Translations under genes and position numbers: made by a program
Assembly (NCBI GenBank): GCA_002478145.1
Contig: DLMI01000033.1
Span: 2,710-14,986 of the forward strand
Length of the DNA stretch: 12,277 nucleotides
From: Acidobacteria bacterium UBA7540
GTDB taxonomy: Bacteria > Acidobacteriota > Terriglobia > UBA7540
Direction: 5' to 3'
Part shown: positions 1 through 6,326 of the stretch, one piece after another
Numbering within the stretch: position 1 is the first letter of the stretch
Layout: every line of letters begins with the position of its first letter
Notes under the pieces: model-generated
What the model was told of the DNA's origin: nothing
Database searches by the model: none
What the model saw: only the letters and a program-made list of their open reading frames with translations

Positions 1-277
1 CATAACTGACTGGGGTCTGGTAGAGATCACGACCCCGCCCGCCGGACGAGGTCTTGCGGATGTAGATTTCGGTTCCTGCTCCGGCGGAATCGATCGTTAG
101 CGGAAAAGTGATTTCGTCGCCGGAGCGAATGAAGGCGGCCAGGAAGTTGGAGAGGAGCACATTGCCACCATCGTTGAAGTGACAGACCGTCTTTTCGCCG
201 TCCCGATTCGCCTCCGAGACCACGCGACTGAGGATCACTTCGGCGACAGCACTCGCCGCTTGTGTGTCTGTTTCCAT
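1..277 (-). CDS. Unknown protein, N-terminal part (runs off left edge)
   Basis: The minus strand is open from an ATG at 277 down to base 1, giving the first 92 residues of a protein whose C-terminus lies outside the window. It begins METDTQAASAVAEVILSRVV and continues with a mixed alpha/beta-looking sequence that includes the basic, glycine-rich stretch RKTSSGGRGRD near residues 76-86. I do not recognise the family. There is no good Shine-Dalgarno before 277. The same frame stays open upstream without a stop past 427 (TTG) to an ATG at 457, but that extension would overlap ssb, so the true start is uncertain. The gene is divergent from ssb, and the 154 bases between 277 and 432 would hold both promoters. 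Coding is likely because the frame is open and the codon use looks like that of its neighbours. The function is unknown. Confidence 0.55.
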   Translation of the reverse strand, partial: METDTQAASAVAEVILSRVVSEANRDGEKTVCHFNDGGNVLLSNFLAAFIRSGDEITFPLTIDSAGAGTEIYIRKTSSGGRGRDLYQTPVSY

Positions 278-431
278 ATGGAGTGCAGGATAGCCACCCG
301 GCTCGTTTCCGTCAAATGAGCTCTGATGCCAATCAACGACGACAAGGAGCCAACAGTTAGAGGGCGGGTTGTCTGGCTTAGCGATTGCGTTAGCCGCAAG
401 TGGTAGTTCGATAAGGAAGGAGGACAACGCA

Positions 432-884
432 ATGTCCCAGAGTGTGAACAAAGTCATTTTGATCGGATTTCTTGGCGACGCGCCCGAAGTCCGGTTTAGC
501 CAGCAGGGTAAACCAGTCGGCACCTTCAGTGTCGCGGTCAACGAGAACTGGAAGGACGCGCAAGGCTCGCGTCAGGAACGTGTCGAGTGGTTCCGAATCG
601 TCTGCTTTGGTCGTCTCGCGGAGGTTTGCGGTGAGTACCTTTACAAGGGCCGCCATGTCTACATAGAAGGAAGGTTGCAGACCCGGAAATGGTCAAACCG
701 GGAAGGCGACAAACGAACGACGGTCGAAGTTGTGGCCAACCAGATGAGGATTCTGGATCGGGCGCCCAAGGACGGCAACGGCATGAAGCCCGATGAATCA
801 CCGAAGGCTTCGGAGCTTGTCGAAGAGGGCGATAACCCATTCAACGAGCCGGACGGCGGGACAATTGAGCAGGTTCCGTTCTGA
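432..884 (+). CDS. ssb: Single-stranded DNA-binding protein (SSB)
   Basis: A 150-residue SSB that coats single-stranded DNA during replication, repair and conjugative transfer and recruits partners through its C-terminal tip. The N-terminus MSQSVNKVILIGFLGDAPEV and the following GKPVGTFSVAVNENWKD, VEWFRIVCFGRLAEVCGEYL and GRHVYIEGRLQTRKW stretches are the classical OB fold (about residues 1-110). The tail is acidic and ends IEQVPF, a variant of the usual DDDIPF tip, so the protein looks full length and functional. The ATG at 432 is chosen because AAGGAGG at 417-423 lies eight bases before it; an in-frame TTG at 369 would add 21 non-conserved residues. It is a single gene with its own upstream region, next to a PRTRC cassette, so it is probably an element-borne SSB rather than the chromosomal housekeeping copy (inference). 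Confidence 0.95.
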   Translation: MSQSVNKVILIGFLGDAPEVRFSQQGKPVGTFSVAVNENWKDAQGSRQERVEWFRIVCFGRLAEVCGEYLYKGRHVYIEGRLQTRKWSNREGDKRTTVEVVANQMRILDRAPKDGNGMKPDESPKASELVEEGDNPFNEPDGGTIEQVPF

Positions 885-935
885 GGCAGTCCTCCGGTAA
901 TGTCCAGGATCAACCAACCTCCGTACCTCTCCGGG

Positions 936-962
936 CCGCTCTCTAAGCGGAGCCTTCGGCTC
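936..962. terminator. Overlapping hairpins between convergent genes
   Basis: Two short perfect stems overlap in the 93-base gap between ssb and the convergent nitroreductase gene: CCGCT/AGCGG with a five-base loop (936-950) and GAGCC/GGCTC with loop TTC (950-962). The position suits a bidirectional terminator, but neither side has a run of T, so this is only a possible terminator. Confidence 0.3.
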
Positions 963-977
963 ATGACAGCCCATCTG

Positions 978-1676
978 CTACTTTCCCTTTAATATGTTGT
1001 CCACAACTTGGGCAGGGTATCCGACCGTCTGCCCGAAGAGCACACGCTGATCCTTATGCAAGTTGAGCTTAGTAGAAAGTTGCGACTTGTCGCAGTTGTG
1101 GAACCAAGCCGCCAGACCCATGGACGCGGCGAATAGATAGACGTTGGCCGCAATGAGGCCCGTGTCGACGTAATAGTAAGACCGCTGGACATCGGGATCG
1201 CGAAGGCCGGGCTCCTGATAACCGGACGTATGGACCAGCTTGTCGATGTCCGCGACGTAAATAAGGCGAACCGGGGCTTCGGCGCCGGCATCGGCTTGGC
1301 CTTGGCCGATCGCGAGACGTCGCAGGTCACCTGCAACCACCGGCACCAGTTGGTGATGGAACGGGTCATACAGGAAGGTCCCCTCCTCGCGGGCGACGTA
1401 GACGTCGATCTCCTGGGAGTTGCTCGCCGATGCCGCAGTCCTTCCGGGAATTCCGAAGGGACCCTTCCGGCGGTTCACTCCGCATGCCGCCCAGAGAAGA
1501 TTGGAGAGAGTCTGCAAAGGGAGCTTCTTGGCGCTGATCTCGCGAGTGGTCCGCCTGCGCTGCAATGCCCTCGCGAGCGACCCGCTGGCCTGGAGCGCGG
1601 GTCCAGGCAGTTTGATCGGCAGGGGAGCATCCGGAACGCTTATCGATTGTCGTCTACCAGACCTCTTCTGGATCAT
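978..1676 (-). CDS. SagB-type / nitroreductase-family flavoprotein
   Basis: A 232-residue protein of the nitroreductase fold, a family of FMN-dependent oxidoreductases that act on nitro compounds, quinones or, in SagB-type members, azoline rings of modified peptides. Visible family features are the FMN-phosphate-contacting RRRTTR (residues 40-45), LLWAACGVNR (60-69), the RTAASASNSQEIDVYVA strand (79-95), a hydrophobic helix in VDTGLIAANVYLFAASMGLA, and the C-terminal GQTVGYP (215-221). The short, single-domain form and the SASNSQ segment resemble SagB-type dehydrogenase-like members more than NfsB. The start at 1676 is preceded by GGGAGG with five bases spacing; the in-frame upstream extension to 1778 has no such site. 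No peptide-modification partner (YcaO, precursor peptide) is in the window, so the substrate is unknown. It looks like cargo placed between ssb and the PRTRC operon. Confidence 0.85.
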   Translation of the reverse strand: MIQKRSGRRQSISVPDAPLPIKLPGPALQASGSLARALQRRRTTREISAKKLPLQTLSNLLWAACGVNRRKGPFGIPGRTAASASNSQEIDVYVAREEGTFLYDPFHHQLVPVVAGDLRRLAIGQGQADAGAEAPVRLIYVADIDKLVHTSGYQEPGLRDPDVQRSYYYVDTGLIAANVYLFAASMGLAAWFHNCDKSQLSTKLNLHKDQRVLFGQTVGYPAQVVDNILKGK

Positions 1677-1779
1677 CGCAACCTCCCGGGCGCGCTCGGC
1701 CCGAATGTCCCGTCCTGGAAGCCCTGCTCGCCTGCAGGATTCTAACACTTCCGACCTCGTCGCCGTACGCCCTCGCACT

Positions 1780-1853
1780 GTATTTCTTCAACTCACGACA
1801 CAATTAGCACCGTTTGAACAATTGTAACAATCAATTCCTGCCACAAAGGAGGT
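1780..1853 (+). promoter_or_regulatory. AT-rich leader and ribosome binding site of PRTRC operon
   Basis: The 180 bases between the divergent nitroreductase and PRTRC E starts become AT-rich near the E gene. They contain the perfect palindrome ACAATTGT (1818-1825) among repeated CAATT words (1801-1837), and a full AAAGGAGGT at 1845-1853, four bases before the GTG start. The palindrome is a candidate operator and the AT-rich block a candidate promoter. I could not match a convincing -35/-10 pair. Confidence 0.35.
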
Positions 1854-1856
1854 CCT

Positions 1857-2321
1857 GTGTTCGTCGAACTCATGCCGCTTCTTGCCGGCCGCACTGTGCT
1901 CATCACAGTAGCCAAGGTGGATGACAAGACGCTCCGCGTCAACGTAATCCCCCATGGAAAGGCCGACGACAATCCGGCTCTCAGTACCCCACTCACCTAT
2001 ACCGGCTCGCCCGAGGAGCTCGATGCCGAACTCGGCAAGCATCTGGCCGGCTACGTCCAAACGCACCAGCAGACCGCCAGCACTCTGGCCGAGGCTAAAG
2101 CCACCATGGAGGCTGCTGCGAAAGCAGCTCAAGAGGAAGCGAAGCGCAAAGCTGAGGAGCACAAGAAGGCGACTCATAAGCCATCCGCAACCGCCATGCC
2201 TGCATCCTCAACTCCTGCTGAACCTGTGCCGGCTTCGGCATCGACAGGCACACTCGGGTTGTTTCCAACTACAACGCCCGAACCCGAGGCAACTCAATCC
2301 AAAGGAGGTTTGGCACTCTGA
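1857..2321 (+). CDS. PRTRC system protein E
   Basis: A 154-residue protein recognised as PRTRC system protein E from its N-terminus: ELMPLLAGRTVLITV, then VDDKTLRVNVIP, NPALSTPLTYTGSPEELDAEL and HLAGYVQTH. The N-terminal 70 residues form the conserved domain. Residues about 74-105 are an Ala/Lys/Glu-rich helix likely to be a coiled coil. The rest (107-154) is a low-complexity Pro/Ser/Thr/Ala tail, probably disordered. PRTRC denotes a ParB-related, ThiF-related cassette found on plasmids and integrative elements; the biochemical role of E is not established. Start is GTG with AAAGGAGGT four bases upstream. It is the first gene of the operon, and its TGA overlaps the ATG of protein C (TGATG at 2319-2323), indicating coupled translation. 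Confidence 0.9.
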   Translation: MFVELMPLLAGRTVLITVAKVDDKTLRVNVIPHGKADDNPALSTPLTYTGSPEELDAELGKHLAGYVQTHQQTASTLAEAKATMEAAAKAAQEEAKRKAEEHKKATHKPSATAMPASSTPAEPVPASASTGTLGLFPTTTPEPEATQSKGGLAL

Positions 2322-2524
2322 TGGAAAGCCATCCACTCTCCCGCCACTTTGAGTTTAATGGGGTTCGACTTCCCGACATTGACGAGAAGCTCTCGCCAGA
2401 GGAAATACGGACCTTGTACTCCCACACGTATCCCGACATTGCAACGGCCTCGATCACCGGGCCGGAGGCAGTCGGAGACAAGCTGGTCTATCGCTTCACG
2501 CGAGCCATCGGCACAAAGGGATAA
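2321..2524 (+). CDS. PRTRC system protein C (ubiquitin-like)
   Basis: A 67-residue protein matching PRTRC system protein C: FEFNGVRLPDIDEKLSPEEI, LYSHTYPDIATASITGPEAV and GDKLVYRFTRAIGTKG. From memory, comparative-genomics work groups this family with prokaryotic ubiquitin-like beta-grasp proteins (Prok_Ub) found beside E1-like and E2-like genes. The visible facts agree with that: small size, a strand-strand-helix-strand-like order, and an exposed C-terminus ending in a single glycine after GTK, the kind of end an E1-like enzyme could adenylate without trimming. Conjugation itself is inference. The ATG overlaps the stop of protein E. AAAGGAGG at 2301-2308 lies 12 bases upstream, longer than optimal, so re-initiation from E is likely. 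The next gene starts three bases after the stop. Confidence 0.88.
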   Translation: MESHPLSRHFEFNGVRLPDIDEKLSPEEIRTLYSHTYPDIATASITGPEAVGDKLVYRFTRAIGTKG

Positions 2525-2527
2525 CCA

Positions 2528-2761
2528 ATGAGCCGAAACACACGTAGAAAGGAGGTAACGAAGCAGGCGGTCCTGGCGGAACTCGAAAGCCTTCGCCAGG
2601 GCCGCCACTCGCGTTACCGCACACTCGGAGGGAGATTTGCCAGATGCCGACAACTGCAAACCACGGCCGCATTATTCGCCGCCGCAGTCGACGCGAGCTC
2701 TCGCACTTACAATCGCACGCCACTCGCCGCCCCACCCGGCTGGCTACCTCCGGTCAGTTGA
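2528..2761 (+). CDS. Small unrecognised protein inside PRTRC operon
   Basis: A 77-residue basic protein beginning MSRNTRRKEVTKQAVLAELE. Its N-terminal half is rich in Arg and Lys and its C-terminal part is Ala/Pro-rich, ending PPGWLPPVS. I do not recognise a domain. It is judged real because it fits the operon tightly: it starts three bases after the protein C stop with AAAGGG upstream, and its TGA overlaps the ATG of protein F (TGATG at 2759-2763). It has a single cysteine, so a zinc ribbon is unlikely; the charge suggests nucleic-acid or partner binding (inference). An unusually perfect Shine-Dalgarno-like AAAGGAGGT sits inside its own coding sequence at 2548-2556, with no start codon at suitable distance after it. 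Confidence 0.6.
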   Translation: MSRNTRRKEVTKQAVLAELESLRQGRHSRYRTLGGRFARCRQLQTTAALFAAAVDASSRTYNRTPLAAPPGWLPPVS

Positions 2762-3735
2762 TGCCTCAAGGCGGTAGTCTGCTGTTACCGAGGCTTGCTG
2801 CCGTCCCGCTAATCCATCGAGTGGTTGCCGACGACCGTCTGTCTGTGATGGTGGCCAAGTCTCTCGTCGCGCTGGACATTGCCGTCCCTGGAGATTGGAA
2901 AAGGGCGGAGTGCGACCCAACATCCTTCATCAGACTAACACTTGAACGCTGGATCAAAGTGCATGGGGACTCAGCCATCCGCCGCCGCTTCCTTCTGGTT
3001 GCGACCATCAGCGACACTCCCTGCGAATGGACGGACCGTGACGAAAGCAAGCCCAACCAGTTGTTCCTCATTGTTGAGCCTTCCGAGGCAAGCTGTGGCT
3101 GTGTGACCTTCGGACCAACGTTGGAATTGCTGGAAAAAGTTCATCCACATCTGCCAGCGACCTTTTTCCACCTCTTTGTCGGAGCCCTTAACAGGTGGAC
3201 CCGGGTCTACGACTTTAGGGATGCCGAGGAACGCGCTGAGACGCTGCGGGAATGGGCCGCACAGGAAGCGGATGCTGACCAGTACGAGATCCCGGACGTG
3301 CAGGCGTCGATTCCACCGTGCTTGCGGCAGACGGCACTGGATGAAAACGAGCTTGCTCACCTCAAAGACAAAATCAATGACCCACTCGCAACGAAACTGG
3401 TGGAGGCCGCACTCGCTCTCGGTCGCGTGTCCGCCCAAGCGGAGCGACCCGAGCTTAGCGAAGATATCGGCCAACAGCTCTCGGACTGCAATCCGCCCCT
3501 TCCTTGCCTGCTGGCCTTGTTTGCTGAGGGTGATTCCGTAGCGGCGGCGTTCGATGAAGAGGCCCAAGGAATGTTGGAGGTAACTCCGGAGCCCAATCTC
3601 ATTATTCCATTTGATCCCACCAATTCAGAGGCTATTCGTGACGCCTTCCACGTGTTCGGAGTGGCCTGCGGGACGATTGCGGCGGCAGGCCGGTTGATCG
3701 ATTTGATGCCAGGTAACGACAAGTGGGTCATTTGA
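2761..3735 (+). CDS. PRTRC system protein F
   Basis: A 324-residue protein assigned to PRTRC system protein F from its position and from conserved-looking segments: LFLIVEPSE, FFHLFVGALNRWTRVYDFRDAEERAETLREW (about residues 138-168), YEIPDVQASIPPCLR (about 176-190) and the acidic C-terminal half. No enzymatic motif, signal peptide or membrane span is visible, so it is presumably a soluble cytoplasmic component; its function is not established. The ATG at 2761 overlaps the stop of the preceding small gene and has no Shine-Dalgarno of its own, so it probably depends on coupled translation. The frame is open upstream to an ATG at 2644, but that extension is Arg/His-rich and lies over the other reading frame, so it was not used. 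Protein B follows after 11 bases. Confidence 0.82.
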   Translation: MPQGGSLLLPRLAAVPLIHRVVADDRLSVMVAKSLVALDIAVPGDWKRAECDPTSFIRLTLERWIKVHGDSAIRRRFLLVATISDTPCEWTDRDESKPNQLFLIVEPSEASCGCVTFGPTLELLEKVHPHLPATFFHLFVGALNRWTRVYDFRDAEERAETLREWAAQEADADQYEIPDVQASIPPCLRQTALDENELAHLKDKINDPLATKLVEAALALGRVSAQAERPELSEDIGQQLSDCNPPLPCLLALFAEGDSVAAAFDEEAQGMLEVTPEPNLIIPFDPTNSEAIRDAFHVFGVACGTIAAAGRLIDLMPGNDKWVI

Positions 3736-3746
3736 GGATAATAGCT

Positions 3747-4460
3747 ATGCAAGCCTACGTCGCCATCGGAGCCAACTGCGAGTTCAAGCTCAGTGAAGCC
3801 GTGCTTATCTATCGAGCCGGAGGTGGAGGGGCCTTTGCAAGCCTCCACCGGGTCAAGCAGGCTGACGATGCAGTTCCTTATCTCGCACCCGGCGAACCCC
3901 TTACCACAGCTTTCGTGCGCACCCTTGCTCAAGGGCTTGGAGCACAAGTCAAACCGGAAATCTTTCCTGAGAACATTTTGGCGCGCACTCCCGATCTACT
4001 AGTGTGGTGGACACGATCCCAACGCAGGGTCATGTTCTTCGGCGGAACCGACCCTGAAGCACGGAAACTCAACGGTCTAGCCTTTTCGCATCCGGCGCTT
4101 GTCTTCAAAGTTCTGGGCAAGGACCTCTTTGTGCGGGCGATAGCAACAAGTTCACGGCCGACACCGGAAACGCCCCTAAAGACCGCCCCCTACTGGAACA
4201 CAGACAGCCGGGGCTTGGTCTGTGCTGGCAGCATGCGCGTACCCGAGTCTTCCGAGATCGCTTCGATACCTGGTTGGGAAGACGCATATTTTCAATCTGA
4301 ATTCACGCATGGCGCAGGAGCAGTCCGGCTTACTAGCCATCCTGGAGGCTTCATTGGGTTGTGGAGTTGTCTCGCCCGCAGGAAGGGGTTCCCAGTTCAA
4401 TACCTGACCGATGCCGGCGAGACGGTACAGGAATTCGTCGCGCGCGGAAGCGAGCGTTAA
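3747..4460 (+). CDS. PRTRC system protein B (E2-like)
   Basis: A 237-residue protein matching PRTRC system protein B: EAVLIYR (17-23), PGEPLTTAFVRTLAQGLG (48-65), PENILARTPDLLVWW (74-88), LNGLAFSHPALVFKV (108-122), RPTPETPLKTAPYWN (137-151), VCAGSMRVP (158-166) and FQSEFTHGAGAVRLTSHPGG (182-201). From memory this family has been placed among prokaryotic E2-like (ubiquitin-conjugating-like) proteins, family D. Cys159 in VCAGSMRVP is the best candidate catalytic cysteine, with FTH at 186-188 also strongly patterned. That role is predicted, not shown. The ATG at 3747 has GAGGA eight bases upstream; an earlier ATG at 3723 inside protein F lacks conserved sequence. The TAA is followed after ten bases by the ThiF start. 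Protein A, expected from memory near this position in fuller cassettes, is missing. Confidence 0.9.
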   Translation: MQAYVAIGANCEFKLSEAVLIYRAGGGGAFASLHRVKQADDAVPYLAPGEPLTTAFVRTLAQGLGAQVKPEIFPENILARTPDLLVWWTRSQRRVMFFGGTDPEARKLNGLAFSHPALVFKVLGKDLFVRAIATSSRPTPETPLKTAPYWNTDSRGLVCAGSMRVPESSEIASIPGWEDAYFQSEFTHGAGAVRLTSHPGGFIGLWSCLARRKGFPVQYLTDAGETVQEFVARGSER

Positions 4461-4470
4461 GGAGTTGGCC

Positions 4471-5295
4471 ATGGAGACTCACCGCATCCACTCGGAGCTG
4501 CTCGAACGGGAGGTGCGCGTGCTGGTAGTGGGTTGTGGAGGAACAGGCAGCGCGGTTGTTGCGGGATTGCCTTACCTGCATCAGTCCCTCGTGGCGCGTG
4601 GCCATCCCGGCGGGCTGCATGTAACGGTTGTTGACGGCGATACGATCTCTCCCACCAACTGCGTCCGCCAGCCTTTTGCAAGACCCGAGGTTGGCTTGAA
4701 TAAGGCGATCGTTTTGGTCAACCGGCTCAACCTATTTTGGGGTCTGAAGTGGGAAGCTGTCCCGGCTCACCTAAGACCTGGAAGCCGCATCTCGCGAGGT
4801 TATTCAGGGGATGATCTCCGCGCTCACATTGTGGTTGGTTGCGTGGATACGCGGACAGTAAGGGCCACAATTCGCGATGCCATCAGCAACTGGAGCACTG
4901 TCTCGTACTGGCTCGATCTGGGAAACAACGCCGACAGCGGCCAGTTCATTCTGGGTGAGCCGCTTAACGAACGCAATCGCAGATCGAGGCTGCGTCTGCG
5001 CACAGCCACCGAGCTCTATCCTGAGATTTGCGATCACTCTCTCGATAAGGATGGGGAACCGAGCTGCAGCGCAGCCGAAGCTCTGGAGCGGCAGGAACCC
5101 TTCGTCAACTCGACCCTTGCCCAACACGCCCTAGCGTTGCTCGCCCGGCTGTTCCGCTATGGCGAAATCAGCTATCACGGCGGCTTTATCAATTTGGCAA
5201 CAGGCGTGGCCTCGGTCGTCAGAATCGATCCCGAGTACTGGAAACGAAACCGCAGAGTAAACAAGCGCAGTTCGCAGTTACATCAAAGTCAGTGA
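4471..5295 (+). CDS. PRTRC system ThiF/E1-like adenylating protein
   Basis: A 274-residue ThiF/MoeB/E1-superfamily protein, predicted to bind ATP and adenylate the C-terminus of a ubiquitin-like partner, most simply protein C of the same operon. Visible motifs are the nucleotide-binding glycine loop GCGGTGS (residues 21-27), acidic residues in VVDGD (53-57), the N63-x2-RQ (66-67) and K78 set typical of E1 active sites, and the metal-ligand-like D126 in VVGCVDTR. Cys199 in PSCSAAEALERQ is the best candidate for thioester formation. The C-terminus YHGGFINLATG fits PRTRC ThiF proteins. No CxxC zinc pairs are present. The ATG at 4471 has AAGGAG (4459-4464) six bases before it, overlapping the stop codon of protein B. 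It is the last gene of the operon; 175 bases without a gene follow. Confidence 0.92.
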   Translation: METHRIHSELLEREVRVLVVGCGGTGSAVVAGLPYLHQSLVARGHPGGLHVTVVDGDTISPTNCVRQPFARPEVGLNKAIVLVNRLNLFWGLKWEAVPAHLRPGSRISRGYSGDDLRAHIVVGCVDTRTVRATIRDAISNWSTVSYWLDLGNNADSGQFILGEPLNERNRRSRLRLRTATELYPEICDHSLDKDGEPSCSAAEALERQEPFVNSTLAQHALALLARLFRYGEISYHGGFINLATGVASVVRIDPEYWKRNRRVNKRSSQLHQSQ

Positions 5296-5470
5296 AAAGG
5301 CCCGCGTGAGTGTTCACCCACTCGGCTACTTCCCAGCACAGGCTGTAAGCGTCTGCCACCCGGAGGAGCCGCGGGACCGGAAAGCTGGATCCGCGTTTCA
5401 AGCCGGCGCTCCCTGCTCTTGCCCATTGCTAGTGAAGGTAATTAGGAGTAACTTACCAGGCGATGCGGAA

Positions 5471-6168
5471 ATGAATACGCAAAACGGAGGTACAATCGGG
5501 TCCGTGTCACTCAGCGCCGAGACAACTGAACACCTCGAGAGGGTCGAGACCGCGATCCGGCAAGCTAAGGGTTTGCTGGGTGGCCACAGCTACCCCGACG
5601 ATCTCCGCACTGTTGTGGTCGCGGCGTTCATCGACCAGATGATCGAGCATCACGAAGCATTATTACTTCTGATCCGATCTGGTAAGGTCGGCTCGGCATT
5701 TGCGCTGTTCCGGAGCATTTTTGAGGGCATGTATCGCGGACTGTGGATTAACTTTTGCGCCACGGACAACGAGCTAAAGAAGTTCGAGAAGGATGATGAA
5801 ATTCCGCTCACAATGGCGGAAATGTCAAAAGCGATAGACGAGAAATACCTCGCGCACGGATTCTATGCTGATTTGAAGAAGCGCGGGTGGAAAGCTCTCA
5901 CAGTTACGCTCACACCGGTATGCTCCAGCTAGGTCGCCGTTTTACTGGACACGACCTAACCCCAGCGTACGGCGAAGAAGAAATTAACGAAGTAACGAGC
6001 ACTGCGACCACCTGCATATTGCTAATGGTGGGCAGGTTCCTTGCTGCCCAGAACCACGTTGAAGAGTGCAGGGAGGCGGAACGGCTGACCGAAACTTACG
6101 GTTCAGTTTCTGAGCGAGCGACTGCGCTTTCAACGCATCCTGCACAACCCTTTGAACAGCCAAAGTAA
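5471..6168 (+). pseudogene. DUF6988-like protein, broken by a -1 frameshift
   Basis: Two overlapping frames form one protein if one base is restored. The first runs from ATG 5471 to TAG 5932 and is native until WKAL (ending at 5899). The second continues from 5899 with HSYAHTGMLQLGRRF to TAA 6168. Joined at 5899 they give about 232 residues: N-terminal helices (LSAETTEHLERVETAIRQAK, VVVAAFIDQMIEHHEALLLL), the FALFRSIFEGMYRGLW motif, then the SYAHTG segment and a C-terminal helix ILLMVGRFLAA. The all-helical pattern with R-x(2)-FE-x(2)-YRGLW resembles DUF6988, a family of unknown function (moderate confidence). No slippery heptamer is seen, so it is a single-base deletion, real or a sequencing error. 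No strong ribosome binding site precedes 5471; AGGAG at 5444-5448 is too distant. It may once have formed a unit with the helicase gene downstream. Confidence 0.65.
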
Positions 6169-6326
6169 GGGCGCGTCTTCCGGCCCGACGACAGGAGGAA
6201 TGGGCTGGAGAGAGACTTCCCCGGATGAGACCAAGACATGTCAATTTCCGCTCGAATCAGAGGCTTGGCACCGAGCACGGCGCCTCGTCTGTAACATCAG
6301 GCGTCACGGGGCAGTGTACTTTGCCT

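Noticed and set aside
1230..1827. Long plus-strand frames opposite the nitroreductase gene
   Set aside because: They are antisense to a gene with clear family motifs, are Arg/Pro/Gly-rich and have no ribosome binding site.
2644..2760. N-terminal extension of PRTRC protein F
   Set aside because: The stretch is Arg/His-rich, overlaps the small upstream gene in another frame, and the TGATG junction at 2761 gives a better start.
5308..5323. GAGTG/CACTC hairpin after the ThiF gene as a terminator
   Set aside because: A five-base stem with no T run after it is too weak to call.
5890..5905. Programmed -1 ribosomal frameshifting in the DUF6988-like gene
   Set aside because: No X-XXY-YYZ slippery heptamer and no obvious following pseudoknot. 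A lost base is simpler.
6225..6326. N-terminal extension of the helicase from ATG 6225
   Set aside because: The 34 added residues look like random translation with no domain, and the upstream GGAGG is at an unsuitable distance. The later ATG directly precedes a clear helical N-terminus. Not fully excluded.
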